NCBI GenBank assembly: GCA_918026815.1
Contig: CAKJVC010000153.1
Span: 62,001 to 126,000, forward strand
Direction: 5' to 3'
Length of the DNA stretch: 64,000 nt
DNA from: Chalara sp. BL73
Lineage: Eukaryota > Ascomycota > Leotiomycetes > Helotiales
Below are positions 50,170 through 62,113 of this stretch, piece after piece. The notes under the pieces were generated by a model. That model was not told the origin of the DNA. It worked only from the letters and a program-made list of their open reading frames with translations, and did no database searches. The translations under genes and the position numbers were made by a program. Position 1 is the first letter of the stretch. Every line of letters begins with the position of its first letter.

Positions 50170-50987
50170 AATTTTTTTATTTTTCATTTGTTTTTTTGTG
50201 GTCTTAAGTATGCCCAACTGTAAGCTGTATTACCACATTCATGAATCAGAGGGTATTCTGTTTCTGCCCCTGTCTTTGCCCCCTGTCTTTGCCCCCTGTC
50301 TTTGCCCCTGGTCACTGCCCCTAGTCACTGCCTCTAGGAAGCCGGGATCCGATTCGGTTCCTCTATCCGCTTCTACTTATAGTGGTAGGAAAGAGAGCTA
50401 AATTTGGCTCTGCGATAGTTCTAACGTTTTGTTGATAATTAGTCTTTGACGTCAGGCAGTATTACGTATAGATCAGATTGTTGGGCCAGGTAGTACCATC
50501 AACCTTTGGCATGGTGACCACTTTGGATAATCAAATTTTTACGGAAAGATACCAGCACTTTTCGGTGGGGTTGACTGCTAGTCTTTTTTGATGATCTCTC
50601 GAACGGTCCGTTCAGGAGATCACTATTTGTTGCACCCAAGGTTTTTACCTACTAAGGCCTTTATTCATGACCCATTTGGAAGCTCAGATATGGCACCAGA
50701 GATGTTTCTTCTTGCAAAACTGGAGGTAGCGTAACGCATTCGTACATTGCTCAAAACAACGCCATCTAACTTTCTTTGCAGCCCTCTATATCCCTTTCTA
50801 CCGACCAAGCTCGGAAAGTTGCTATCCAGCCAAAGGTAGCCGATATCTTTCCCTGCGCACTTCTTACAGCTAAGTCGTTTGACAGTTCCTCACGGTTGCT
50901 TGTATGGTTTTTGACATTTTCGCTCGACTCGATCAAACAGATACAAAAACCATCGCGGCGAAAATCCGACCCCACAGACTCTCAATA
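50170..50987. other. Intergenic region of the divergent pair
   Basis: About 0.8 kb between two divergent starts. It contains a short tandem repeat around 50264-50330 (CCCCTGTCTTTG-like units). A 27-bp block (GGTAGTACCATCAACCTTTG..., near 50487) recurs with a few changes near 52910, on the far side of the next gene. No further gene is seen. Confidence 0.45.
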
Positions 50988-52551
50988 ATGAGTAACGATG
51001 TAATATCTCAGCTAGGTTGTTTTCCCTCTGGTTCCCTGTGCTAGGATCTCCTAATTTCTATAGGCCAAATCCCTGATTTAATAGAAGAAGTTGCTCCAGG
51101 TACGGTCGTTACAGACAAGGAGACTATAGAATACAGACTTCCAGCTGTCGGCCTTAGATCTCGGTCGCAATACAGGAGGGATATAGCAAGCATAAGCAAG
51201 GACCAGGCATGTCGCGATGTCGAGGGAAATGGCGATCCAAGTACTTTCAGTAGGCGTCCACCTACAACGCTTAAAATGCGCGTCTCAGAAAGACCAATCC
51301 GCGAGCCATCCGATTCTCGCTTGGGAACATCTCCAATTCCTTCTGCTCCTGATTCTCCTACTGCCACGATTCCACCAGGAACAGCGCACAGCTCACTTGT
51401 ACCCTCCTGTTCAGGCCCCAGTGGGAAAGGAGCTTCTCCAGACCGGAGACAACCCGATAAAGACAGCGTCGAGCCAACATCTTCGGCAAACGATCAGCTG
51501 CCGGCAACAGCTCGACAGATTGATGCATCGCTTAAAGACCACTCCTCTCCATATGCCCAAGCTTTAAGCCATATGACCTCGCTTTTTGGAACAACCTTGA
51601 GCCTAGCTAAACTGATTATCGTTATACGAACTGGAGATAGGTTGGTGCGAGACGATGTGGCTACTTTCTTGACGGATCAACTGCCTCTCTGGAAAGGTAT
51701 GTGGCACAAGTCGAAGCCATTAATGCCATCAAAAAATGACTCTATTGCCGATCATTTCGTAAAGGTATCCCAATGTATTGCTATTATAGATGAGCGATTA
51801 ACCTTGGATAGCATACGCACCTTACTCCACAGAGTCCTGCAGTACCAATTCTACCTTCGTTTCTTGGAGGAAGTAAAGCAAAAGCCAAAAGACCCAGAGG
51901 TTAAAAGAAAGCGAGGCATTCGAAACGCTGCGTATGCTTTAAATCACCTTTTGGAGAAGTTATACATTGATGATTGGGAGCTTGTCGGGCCTGCTGAAAA
52001 GCAGAGACGAAGGAACCTTTTGCATAAACAAAAACATCTTGGCAAGCGGCTGATGAGTCTGTCAAGCTGTATGGGCTTCGGCATTCTCCTCCTCGGCAGC
52101 CTAGAAGCTATGGGGCGCATGTAAGCAATTCCCAATCCAAACAGCGGGTGGTAACTAATAAGTGAGCAGTAATAATACCGAGTTCACAGATGATATGTTT
52201 AATGCATTGGTATGCTACGTCTTCAATAGGTATCCGGAGATACCAAAGCTTTGCAAGATGCTAGATGAAGTAGTACGCCAAATGGTTATAAGCCAGACGA
52301 TAGATGAGATGAGAGTTCATACAGAGAATATAGTTCCAAGCATCGAGACCTTCTTAGAATGTCGAGACGACTTAATACCTCCATCACAATTCACTCGGGT
52401 AGACCTTTCAATGTATCAAGCGAATCCTCTTGAACTTTTCCCTACGAGGCTGTACAACTGGACGGATCTGATTCAGTATCCGCAAGCAGAAAGTATTGAA
52501 AATGAGTGCGCCAGCGGATTGGCCCATAAACGTCGTAGAATATCGCTTTAG
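50988..52551 (+). CDS. Uncharacterised protein, three exons
   Basis: Exons 50988-51015, 51064-52120 and 52170-52551 close in frame to 488 residues (second intron GTAAGC...CAG; first intron GTTGTT...TAG). The order is a short N-terminus (MSNDVISQL), a basic stretch, a Ser/Pro-rich low-complexity segment (about residues 105-165), then an alpha-helical region with hydrophobic residues (SHMTSLFGTTLSLAKLII and onward) and a basic patch (KRKRGIRNAAY), ending with a KRRRISL-type tail that could act as a nuclear signal. I recognise no domain. It is intact and sits between two NLR genes, which makes it a candidate cargo gene with an unknown role. Confidence 0.65.
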
Positions 52552-53059
52552 TTAACAAATACTTTGTAAATGGAAAAATATTGCTGGTTATATGCTTATA
52601 AAGGTTCCAATTCCGTATTTTCGGTTCAAGGTTGAAAGTTTAGTGCGAGCAGCAAAAGGGATCCAAGGTCTGCACAAGTTAATGAAACTTTTGTTCCCCG
52701 GAATTTTATTTTTGGTTTATCCGCTACACATTCTCTAATGTCGACACTTCAAACATCGGGGCAAAAGTGGTCATTGCCATCAGAATAATACACCATCAGA
52801 TTCAGTGAGTAGATGACCCACTCCTCGAAGGCTCCAAGTGGGTCAGCTCGACGCCCCGGCTCTTGCTTATCTGGTTTTTACATAGTGTAGGAAGGAAGTG
52901 TTGGGGGGAGGTAGCACCATCAACTTTTGGCGGGGTAAGCTACAATCATATCACTGATCTACATAACGCAACTCCAAGGATAAGCTAGTACTTTATAGTC
53001 GACTGATCAGAATAATGCATTCAGATTCAGAGCTTATCACCGTAACAATGTATTAGTAC
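52552..53059. other. Spacer with short dispersed repeats
   Basis: Contains the 27-bp block shared with 50.49 kb (near 52910) and CATCAGAATAATRCA motifs (near 52778, partial near 53006) that recur at 54431. No gene is seen. Confidence 0.45.
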
Positions 53060-53543
53060 TAAAGGCTACGAGCCGTAGATAAGCTCCGCGATCAAGAATG
53101 GGAAATCCAGATCCGGTGGATCCCAGCACATATCGGATATCGGAGTGCCAGGGAATGAAGCTGCCGATCAAGCAGCCAAGGAGGCCGCTGATAGCAACCC
53201 AAGCGAGCGAGCAGCTAAAGAACCTCCATCAGAACCAGGCGCCCCCCGAATCCTGATGGCAACAACGCAATCTATCATCCGTCGGACAATGCGAAATAAA
53301 TGGGAATTCTCCTGGCAGCCAAACATGGTCGAGACCGACCAATGCCAATGTGGCCGCGTGTCTCAAACCATACGTCACATTCTGCTCGAATGTAGGAATT
53401 GGGCGGTGGACCGACTGTGTGTGGACATTAAACGCATTCTCTGTAGCTTGTCAATGGCAGTACAAGCAGCAAAAATGATCCTCAGGATGGGACTGCTGGA
53501 GCAATTCCGAGCAGTCCCATCTACTGCACTCAAATATACATAG
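53060..53543 (+). pseudogene. 3' fragment of a LINE-type (Tad-like) retrotransposon: RNase H end and zinc knuckle
   Basis: The end of an RNase H domain is visible as [11 protein letters not shown], then after a shift of frame (near 53140) [15 protein letters not shown]. Downstream lies [18 protein letters not shown], the C-terminal Cys/His motif of non-LTR element ORF2 proteins. The reverse transcriptase and endonuclease are absent. It is not AT-eroded. Truncation at the 5' side is the usual state of LINE copies. Confidence 0.78.
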
Positions 53544-53750
53544 CATTGGGTGTTTACTAGTATACAGAAGTAAAGGAGGGCCATGAAAGGTCTGATGAGT
53601 ACATAGATGTAGAACAACTTTTAAAACTATTAGTAGAGGGGCAACTGCGGTAGAGCAGAAGAGAGAAGCAATTCTGAGCAGGAGGCTTAATTTGAAAGTG
53701 AACAGTGGGAGCGCCTGTATCTATAGTTGTACGCTGCATATCAATCAGGA
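53544..53750. other. Spacer after the LINE fragment
   Basis: Unique sequence, possibly the 3' untranslated tail of the LINE fragment. No gene. Confidence 0.4.
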
Positions 53751-53754
53751 GTAG

Positions 53755-54545
53755 TCAATCATGTATTAGTACTAATAATTTATTAGCACAAGCAGTGCAT
53801 TAGTGCATATAATATATTAGTACTAGCTTACTGTTAGTACTAACTTATTATTTGTGCCAACTCGTTAGTAAAAATTTAAATAAAGTAAATAAAGTGTGTA
53901 CTAACTTGTTATTTGCGCTAACTTGTTATTTGTACCAATTCATCGTTAGTACTAGCAGTGGGCTGGTACGAATAACGAGCTGACACAAATAAGGGAATAG
54001 CAGAAATGGTGGCCTGGTACTGACAGTGGTTTACTACAAATACCGGGCTGGTACAAATAATGAGTTTTTACTAGTAGTAGGCTGGCATTAATGATAACCT
54101 AGTGCCAACGATGGTTTGGTACAAATACCAGGTTGCACAAGTGATGATTTCGTACTAGTAGTGGGCTAGTACCAATAATAGCCTAGTACCAACAATAGTT
54201 TAGTACAAATACGAGGCTGGCACAAGTGATGATTTCGTACTAGTAGTGGCTGGTACTAATAATACCTAGTACCAATGATGATTTCGTACTAATAGTAGGC
54301 TAGTACCAATAATAGCCTAGTACCAACAATGGTTTGGTACAAATACGCGGCTGGCACAAGTGATGATTTCGTACCAATAATAGCCTAGTACCAACAGTAG
54401 TTTAGGGCAAATAACAGACTGGCACAAGTAGTTACCACCATCAGAATAATGCACCTAGGTCTAGCGAGTAGTACCAGCTTATTACTTGTGCCAGCCCGTT
54501 ATTTGTACCAAACTATTGTTGGTACAAGGCTATCCGTTGTGCCAC
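53755..54545. repeat. GTAC-rich minisatellite
   Basis: About 0.8 kb of degenerate units of about 19-20 bp on the theme GGCTRGTACNAATAATRGCC, grouped in higher-order units of about 90-100 bp (GGCACAAGTGATGATTTCGTACTAGTAG recurs about every 95 bp between 54130 and 54390, sometimes shortened). Non-coding. The repeated TAGTACTA/GTAC cores are palindromic, so the array can fold. Confidence 0.75.
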
Positions 54546-54659
54546 TGCCACCCCACTTTTAGACAAGAAAGTCAGCATCGGACTGCTATATGAGCACCCA
54601 TGCTTTCTAGCTTACATAATAGTATTTTTTATTCTATGTGACTACATGACATCATAAGC

Positions 54660-55025
54660 TTGTCTAGGCTAGGATTTAGGAGCCAATTTCTGCTCCTTTA
54701 CCAGCGCCAGCGTCTGTCAAACAACAGCGCAACGGATGCGCCAACGTAAGGGAGCCAATTTCTGCTCCATTTTCAGCGCCAGCGTTTGTCAAGCGCCATC
54801 GTAACGGATGCGCCAGCTTGAGGGGGCCCAATTTCGCCTCTTTATCGACGCTAGCTACTGTCAAGCGCCAGCGCAATAGATGCACCAGCGTAAAGGAGCC
54901 AAATTTTGCGCTATCGCAACAAGTGCGTTAGTAAAAGGCTGAATTGGCTCCCTCACGCTAGCGCATCCGTTACAATGGCTGAAAAGGGAGCAAAAATTGG
55001 CTCCTTGACGCCGGCGTATCCATGT
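54660..55025. repeat. 72-bp repeat array ending in inverted units
   Basis: GGAGCCAATTTCTGCTCC and its variants recur about every 72 bp (near 54680, 54751, 54824, 54896), followed by CAGCGCCAGCG and AACGGATGCGCCA blocks. Near 54942 and 54994 the motif appears in reverse (GAATTGGCTCC), so the array turns into a long imperfect palindrome. Non-coding. Confidence 0.7.
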
Positions 55026-55062
55026 GGATGATTCGTCAGTTCCCGGGTCTAGGTGCATAATT

Positions 55063-55215
55063 ATACAACTACCTGTTACACAACTACTTGTTGTATAGTA
55101 ATCTGTTGCACAACTACTTGTTATATAATAATCTGTTACACAACTACTTGTTGTATAATAATTTGTTGCACAACAACATGTTACACGACTACTTGTTGTA
55201 TATAGTAACTTGTCT
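55063..55215. repeat. Short tandem repeat, about 38-bp unit
   Basis: Units built on CACAACTACTTGTTGTATA and AATCTGTTA repeat about four times directly beyond the 3' end of the TPR gene. CAAC/GTTG cores give each unit internal symmetry. Non-coding. Confidence 0.7.
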
Positions 55216-55254
55216 AGTATTACATTTGTTATCGCAAAATATAGCCTGAAAATA

Positions 55255-58200
55255 TTAATAAGAGGGAAGAGCAGAAATCTTGAAGTGGAGAATATTAACG
55301 TCTCGCCGCGCCAGCGTCTGCCTGTGCATCGTCTCTGCCTCTTCGTACTTGCCTTGACTGTCCAGCACTCCCGCCAGGTTGCTCATGCTCGTCAGCGTGA
55401 ACGGATGCTCTTTGCCGAGCACCTTCTCCATCAACGCCAGCGTCTGCCTGTGCATCGTCTCTGCCTCTTCGTGCTTGCCTTGACTGTCCAGCACTCCCGC
55501 TAGGTTGCTCATGCTCGTCAGCGTGTCCGGATGCTTTTTGCCGAGCACCTTCTCTCGCCGCGCCGGCGTCTGCCTGTGCATCGTCTCTGCCTCTTCGTAC
55601 TTGCCTTGACTGTCCAGCACTCCCGCCAGGTTGCTCATGCTCGTCAGCGTGAACGGATGCTCTTTGCCGAGCACCTTCTCCATCAACGCCAGCGTCTGCC
55701 TGTGCATCGTCTCTGCCTCTTCGTGCTTGCCTTGACTGTCCAGCACTCCCGCTAGGTTGCTCATGCTCGTCAGCGTGTCCGGATGCTTTTTGCCGAGCAC
55801 CTTCTCTCGCCGCGCCGGCGTCTGCCTGTGCATCGTCTCTGCCTCTTCGTACTTGCCTTGACTGTCCAGCACTCCCGCCAGGTTGCTCATGCTCGTCAGC
55901 GTGAACGGATGCTCTTTGCCGAGCACCTTCTCCATCAACGCCAGCGTCTGCCTGTGCATCGTCTCTGCCTCTTCGTACTTGCCTTGGCTCTTCAGCGCTC
56001 CTGCCAGGTTGTTCATGCTCGTCAGCGTGTCCGGATGCTTTTTGCCGAGCACCTTCTCGCTCAACGCCAGCTCCTGTTTGTGTATCGTCTCTGCCTCTTC
56101 GTACTTGCCTTGACTGTCCAGCATGAGCGCCAAGTTGTTCATGCTCGACAGCGTGTCCGGATGCTCTTTGCCGAGCACCTTCTCCATCAACGCCAGCGTC
56201 TGCCTGTGCATCGTCTCTGCCTCTTCGTACTTGCCTTGGCTCTTCAGCACGAGCGCCAGGTTGTTCATGCCCGCCAGCGTGGACGGATGCTCTTTGCCGA
56301 GCACCTTCTCCATCAACGCCAGCTCCTGTTTGTGTATCGTCTCTGCCTCTTCGTACTTGCCTCGGCTGCCCAGCACGAGCGCCAGGTTGTTCATGCTCGA
56401 CAGCGTGTCCGGATGCTCTTTGCCGAGCACCTTCTCGCTCAACGCCAGCGTTTGCCTGTGCATCGTCTCTGCCTCTTCGTACTTGCCTTGGCTCTTCAGC
56501 GCGAGCGCCAGGTTGTTCATGCTCGACAGCGTGTCCGGATGCTTTTTGCCGAGCACCTTCTCCCGCCGCACCAGCGTCTGCCTGTGCATCGTCTCTGCTT
56601 CTTCGTACTTGCCTTGGCTCTTCAGCACGAGCGCCAGGTTATTCATGCTCGTCAGCGTGAACGGATGCTCTTTGCCGAGCACCTTCTCGCTCAACGCCAG
56701 CGTCTGCCTGTGCATCGTCTCTGTCTCTTCGTGCTTGCCTTGACTGTCCAGCACTCCCGCTAGGTTGTTCACGCTCGTCAGCGTGGACGGATGCTCTTTG
56801 CCTAGCACCTTCTCGCTCAACGCCAGCTCCTGTTTGTGTATCGTCTCTGCCTCTTCGTACTTGCCTTGGCTGCCCAGCACGAGCGCCAGGTTGTTCATGT
56901 TCGTCAGCGTGTCCGGATGCTCTTTGCCGAGCACTTTCTCCCTCAACGCCAGCGTTTGCCTGTGCATCGTCTCTGCCTCCTTGTACTTGCCCTGATTGGC
57001 GAGTGCCAATCCCACTTCATTCATGCTAATAAGTGTTGATACGTCCTCATTTCCTAGATTCTTCTTCCTTAACGAAAGCACCTGTCGATGCGTCGCCTCT
57101 GCTGCCACGTATTGGCCCAACGTGGCTTGACAACGCCCGATTCGATCGAGAAGCTCCTCTCTTCTTGTCTCGCTTAGCTCAGTGTAAAGGCCGCTTACAT
57201 GCATCGCATGTGGCAGGTAGCTTATCCATTTTTGCCTTCCCTCATGTCCACCGTATGGGACTAGCCTCTCTAATCTACAATATGCCTTCTCTGTCCAGAC
57301 TGTCCAGTCGTTGTGCTCCCTCAGCCACCATACAGTCGCCTTTTGCACCAGTCGATGGACGTCAAAGAATCTTTCTTCTTCTGGTTGCTGAAAAGGCTGC
57401 TGGCACTCTGAAATAAAGGCGTATCCTGTGAGCGTCCCAAGCGCCTTAATCCGTTGCACCGCGGTACCCTCGTGGGGAAGCAGCGATTGTGGAATGTTCA
57501 CGCGATCAATACACGCTATAAAAGACAGATAGTCTGCAGCGAGCTGATCCTGCTTTATAATCTGGTCGAAAGATATTTGCCACGTCTTCGCTATCGTGCT
57601 CTCCATCTCTCGATATCTGCTTGGGTCATCAAAGCGCTCACTGAAGACCTCGGCTTCCGTGTCAGCTTGTTTGAATAGCAACACGTAGTCAGAAATCGAG
57701 ACTTGGTTGCTGTTGATAAAAGCGACTGCCTGTATAATGGCCAGCGGCAGGTACGTGAGAAGCTCGAGCAATTTGTTGGTAGCGCTTTCATCACCAAGCA
57801 ATGTTTTGTTCGCTATCCGCCATGCCATCAACTGCTTCCCCTCAGCCTTGTTCATATTCTCGAGCTCTAAGATATTGTTCTGCGTCAAGCGCTCGGCTGC
57901 CTTCCTACCTCGTGTTGTAAAGAGTATCGAGCCTCGATCGCTACGTGGGAGATAGTCGTATAGTTGGTTTGACTGTGGCCCATCATTTGTGCTATCTAGA
58001 AGGACGCTAGGGTCATCAGCATTATCAATTATCATCAGCCAGTCACCAAAGTTGCCTGAGTCTAACCCGTCCTTAACAAGCTGCTTGATATTGGCATTGT
58101 CGTCTGTGATACTCTGTATACCGAGCAGGGTTCCTATCTTACGGTATGCAATCTCAAACGTCTCCCGGCTGATAGCTGGTACCCAAAAAACTAAAAACCG

Positions 58201-59227
58201 AGAACGCTTTGCTATCATCCGATATACGAGTTCAAGAGCCACCGCCGTCTTGCCGCCACCTCCCAGTCCATAGATAGACATACGTTGATGTGTATATGAC
58301 GAGCAAAGCCTCTCCTCGAGAGTCTGGAGATGGTTTTCGCGTCCGACAAAGGTTTCGTTTCGTGGAAATGGCAATAACGAAGAAACTATGTTTTGTAAGC
58401 AACACTGAAGCAAGTATGATATATCGCCATAGGACGTGATAGAACGCACCAGATATATTCTTTGCTGCGGCTATATTGTCTAGTGATTCTGACTGCCCTT
58501 GTATCTCTCTCCTAAGCCGTCGAAACGCGTGCTCTTCGCCCTCGCCGTATATGAGTGGCAAGCAGACGCCAAAAATGCCCAGCAGACAGTAAGCCTTGTC
58601 CTCTACAACCGTTGTCTTGCGGTCCGCAACCCAACTCATCCGCTCGTCGACGCTAAACCCACGAAGATTATATTTTCTTAGCGCCGTAATAGGGATCTGG
58701 GTAATTTCGTGAATATCTTGTTCCAGCGATATCTTGCTGCCCAACTGCTTGCTATTCGCCGAGAAGAACTCAACACTTGCTGGTGCAAGGAGTTCCTGCA
58801 GAGTCCAACCTCGATGGAACCATCGACTTCGTCGAAAGGCATCTTCCCATGTTATCCGAAATGCTTGTACATCAATCACCTCATCTGGAATATGCACATC
58901 TGAGAGATATACATAGCAGTTAGTTGCACGCTGATACCAGCGGAACATACTGTTAAGGGCCGTGCTAAGCTCGTTATTGTCCCGCTTGTTGATACAGCAA
59001 GTGTCCACCCAGAAGTAGTTCAGACCTTCCTTTGCAGCCCTTTCTCCGCAGAAACGGAGTTTGGCGTAACCAGCCTTGTTTTTGCCTTTGCCAGCGACTA
59101 ACTCATCGTATTCGATTTCTTCGCCTTCCGACCATGTGTGGGACAGAATTGCATATGGAGGAGGATCGTTATCGTTAAAGGTGCTCAACTCGAAGATGCC
59201 GCTTGGTTTGCTGCTGAGAAGACGCAT
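55255..59227 (-). CDS. HET-NB-ARC-TPR NLR protein
   Basis: Candidate incompatibility/immune receptor. Exons 59227-58450 and 58385-55255 join in frame to 1302 residues across a 64-bp intron. The N-terminal HET domain shows YAILSHTW, YFWVDTCCINK, FHRGWTLQELLAP and a late AYCLLGIFGV motif; HET domains trigger cell death in fungal incompatibility. The NB-ARC follows at about residues 280-540, with FVGRENHLQTLEE, P-loop IYGLGGGGKTAVALE, Walker B DWLMIIDNADD and GSILFTTRGR. The C-terminus (about 685-1290) holds 14 complete 42-residue TPR units of the kinesin-light-chain type (AETMHRQTLAL-EKVLGKEHPDTLTSM-NLA) and a partial fifteenth that breaks into an unrelated short tail. The last units form exact two-repeat blocks of 252 bp. 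Long plus-strand frames over the TPR part are shadows. Confidence 0.92.
55300..57120 (-). repeat. Coding 126-bp tandem repeat (TPR) with a 252-bp higher-order period
   Basis: Fourteen to fifteen units. Between about 55305 and 55960 the sequence repeats with a period of 252 bp with practically no change, the sign of very recent duplication of a two-unit block. Units further from the 3' end are more diverged. Confidence 0.9.
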
Positions 59228-60247
59228 TTTGACGTAGGAATGTCGTAGCGCGTGCTGCGACGATCTGGATGGAGTCGCGCTATCCGAATATTAGAATAAA
59301 ACTCCGTTGATATGAGAAGAGACATTGCAAAGAAGGATTATGCTACGCCTGGCAGCACAGCGCAAAAGGCACCAATCTTCCAGTACGGTTTGATGTGCCA
59401 GTATCGACGTGCAGCTCAGCCCCTCAGTCACGTGTTTGTATGTAGAATGCACGTTATCCAATCACAGCTTGCACTGTAAGTCGTGCCGCCTAAACGAGTG
59501 ATTGCCAAGACTAGACTTCTCTGTTAGGTACATGCTTCGAGTACTGGAGTAATAAAGGCTCATGATCAGTTAGATCGAGCTTTTCCTTTCAAGCTTTTGC
59601 GCTATATGTCGGAGTTGCATCACGTGACTCACCTCATAGCCTTGAGCGTAATATCAACTTGCCTTACCAGCGACTAGGGATCTCGGGTTGCGTAAAAACC
59701 CGCGATGACCGAAAAGCTTGCTTTTACAACTACACAGTAGTTCTCAATTGAATAGATTTATTAGTCACATAATATATCACATTTTATATGGTGGCATTTG
59801 GCCTGTAACAGCTTGAAGCACAAGAACAGGAACAGGATCTAGCACAAAACTAAGACGTAGCATAAACGTAGCATGTTCGAGTATACACCGGTAGGCCGAA
59901 GCATCCGCGTTATATTGGCAATTGGTTGGTGATGTGCTTCTATACAGAAATCAAGCTCCTTTAGTCACATGACTGGCCAGCACAGGAAAGAAATCACCCC
60001 ACCACATCCATTCCCTCCCTTATATGTGCTCGCTTTGAGTACTAATAGACGTTCATGATCAGTTAGATCGAGCTTTTCCTTTCAGGCGTTTGCGCCATAT
60101 GTCGTCGCATCACGTGACCCGCTTCGTGCTTCCAGAGCCTCGAGGGTGAATATCAACTTGCCTAGCCAGCGATAAAATATCGACTTCATCACAACTTCTC
60201 CTTCATCCTTTTCCAACCTACAATCTTACAACAACAATAACAACGAA
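59228..60247. promoter_or_regulatory. Upstream region of the HET gene with a duplicated promoter-like block
   Basis: Two direct copies of a block of about 150 bp (59528-59685 and 60026-60178) share CATGATCAGTTAGATCGAGC, CATCACGTGAC and AATATCAACTTGCC. The second copy lies just before the short frame at 60248, followed by CAAC-rich leader sequence typical of a fungal 5' end. No gene is seen between them. Confidence 0.55.
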
Positions 60248-60483
60248 ATGAGTTTTAGAGATCTTGATCTCCTTCAAAAAAGTATCTCGAGGATCTAATC
60301 AATCCTCTATTCGATTCCCAGTTCCTTAGATTTGCTCGCGAGAACCTATTTCTAACTGTTCACCTTCAGATCGAACCTCTCCTCTACAGCGAGCCCCTCA
60401 TACAAACCCTCATACAACCCCTCATACGTCGAACTCCTTGCTCATACGTCGACCATATCGACATGTGTAATAGAAGCAAATAA
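60248..60483 (+). pseudogene. Frameshifted short gene of unknown function
   Basis: An ATG in good context (AACGAAATG) opens MSFRDLDLLQK and stops after 16 codons. Shifting by one base at the run of six A (60276-60281) opens a continuous frame (LEDLINPLFDSQFLRF and onward) to a stop at 60481-60483. A homopolymer shift of this kind suggests a recently broken gene, a sequencing error or programmed slippage. No domain is recognised. Confidence 0.4.
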
Positions 60484-62113
60484 GCATTCAGCATGAGAGA
60501 GTTGAAGAGTATGTAAGAGCGTCTTTCCTTTGTAATGCTTTCAATACGTTGACGTTGCGTAGATCAATCTCATGATCGGCTTTCCTTCTCACCTTTGAAT
60601 CACGACTCATCAAGAACAGCTTCGTTTCCTTCCGAATATCATGCAAGTTGGTGGATAAGATGAAGCTGTAGCGCCAGCAAAGTGAAGCTGTAGCAAGGCT
60701 GCACCAGCAAGGCTGCAACGCAAAAGCTATAAGTAGGCCGGATCTCCCCTCTTGATCCTTCTTTTTGATCATCCTTCTTGATTTTCCTTCTTGATCCCCC
60801 TTCTTGATCCTTATTGCTAACTGTTGCTTATAGCTTCTCTCTTCAACTCTCAACAACCATACAATTAGGAACAGGGTCAAGGCTCGAGCAGGACAACAAA
60901 CACGGTCATCTCTTTCTCCTTCCTTCGAACAATCCTCCCAATCAAAGATGTGAATCAAAGTTGAAGTAAAGCACCAAGGTAAAGAGCCCCTATAGTCAAC
61001 AAGATCATGGTTCTGACATTGTTGTAGCACTGCAAGTCATAGCGTTCAAGAGCGTAAGCCTGAAAAGACCTGACGGATCCCAACCCAGCGCGACTACCTG
61101 CAATCAAACTGTACCGGTTGGCTTTAAGGACGTGCACGCTTCCGCCTGTACTGACCTTCCCCCTCCTGAATACAGTCACTGTGCAGCTTTCGGGTCCCTC
61201 CGCTGTTCTTTCGGGTCGGGGAGCACTGACAGCATGGGTCTCTACCTCGAGGAGCGGTGCTTGTTTGCTGAGCGTCATGTGATACTGAGCTTTCTCTGAT
61301 AGCAGTGTTGAAGGTGTTCGGCTCTAGTAGTCGTGCGATTGTCCCATAGTTGATGAGATCTTCTACCCGTAGCCTACCTTGTCTGTTGAGCTTCGGTTGC
61401 TCTTGGCGGCAAGGGCGAAGATTCAACCACTGGAGAGTTTGCTTGGTGTATTGCATCATGAGCAAGCTTGAAGGTGTTTCAACATGTTGTCGCTTCAATC
61501 GCAGCAGCGTTGGAAAACCAGGTAACTGCACCACGTGCATTTTGCCTAGTGGGGAACGGCTTGTGGATCATCGATCCTATATTATCTTGGACTGGATCTG
61601 GACATGGCGTTTCCTGGCTTTCCGGCTTTCGGCTTCCGGATCTGGCTTTTCTGGATCTGGATCTGGATTCTGGATTCTGGTACTGGATTCTGGAACTGGA
61701 TTGTAGCTCCGTTTGTGAAGTTAATATGCTGACTGATATAGCCATGTTTCAACACTCATTCTAGCAATTCAACATTGTTAGAGCTTTTACTTCTTGGCCT
61801 ATCTTTGGGGATTGCGTACTATCTGTTGGTGCGATGATTGCGGAAGCTTTTCCTCCCTGCATCTATGAGTGTCTAGGCCACAGCTACGACCCCTACCCAA
61901 GCAACGGGGTGCTGAATTGTGCGCGTCCTGGCTCACGAAAGGCAGAGATAGGGGAACTGTGGAAGTGATCGTCGCTGAGCTGGCGGGTAGGACGTATGGT
62001 AGTTGGTGACAACTGCTGTCGACGACCCGGTTTGGGACCCGTTGTAGTGTCGGCCAAGACTCACTCTTCTGGAAAGGGGTTTCTAGGCTGGCAGCACTTT
62101 GAAACCTTGATAG
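60484..62113. other. Low-complexity, gene-poor interval
   Basis: Contains a tandem TTCTTGATCC repeat (about 60745-60815) and a GGATCTGG/TTCTGG simple repeat (about 61585-61705). Minus frames at 60488-61030 and 61124-61540 are open but show no family I recognise; the first ends in a stretch faintly like an ankyrin unit (NVNVLKAL). I do not call a gene. Confidence 0.4.

Noticed and set aside
55210..57039. Long plus-strand frames with a repeated MLFAEHLL theme
   Set aside because: They are the antisense shadow of the TPR repeats; the minus-strand protein has conserved TPR residues and an upstream NB-ARC and HET domain.
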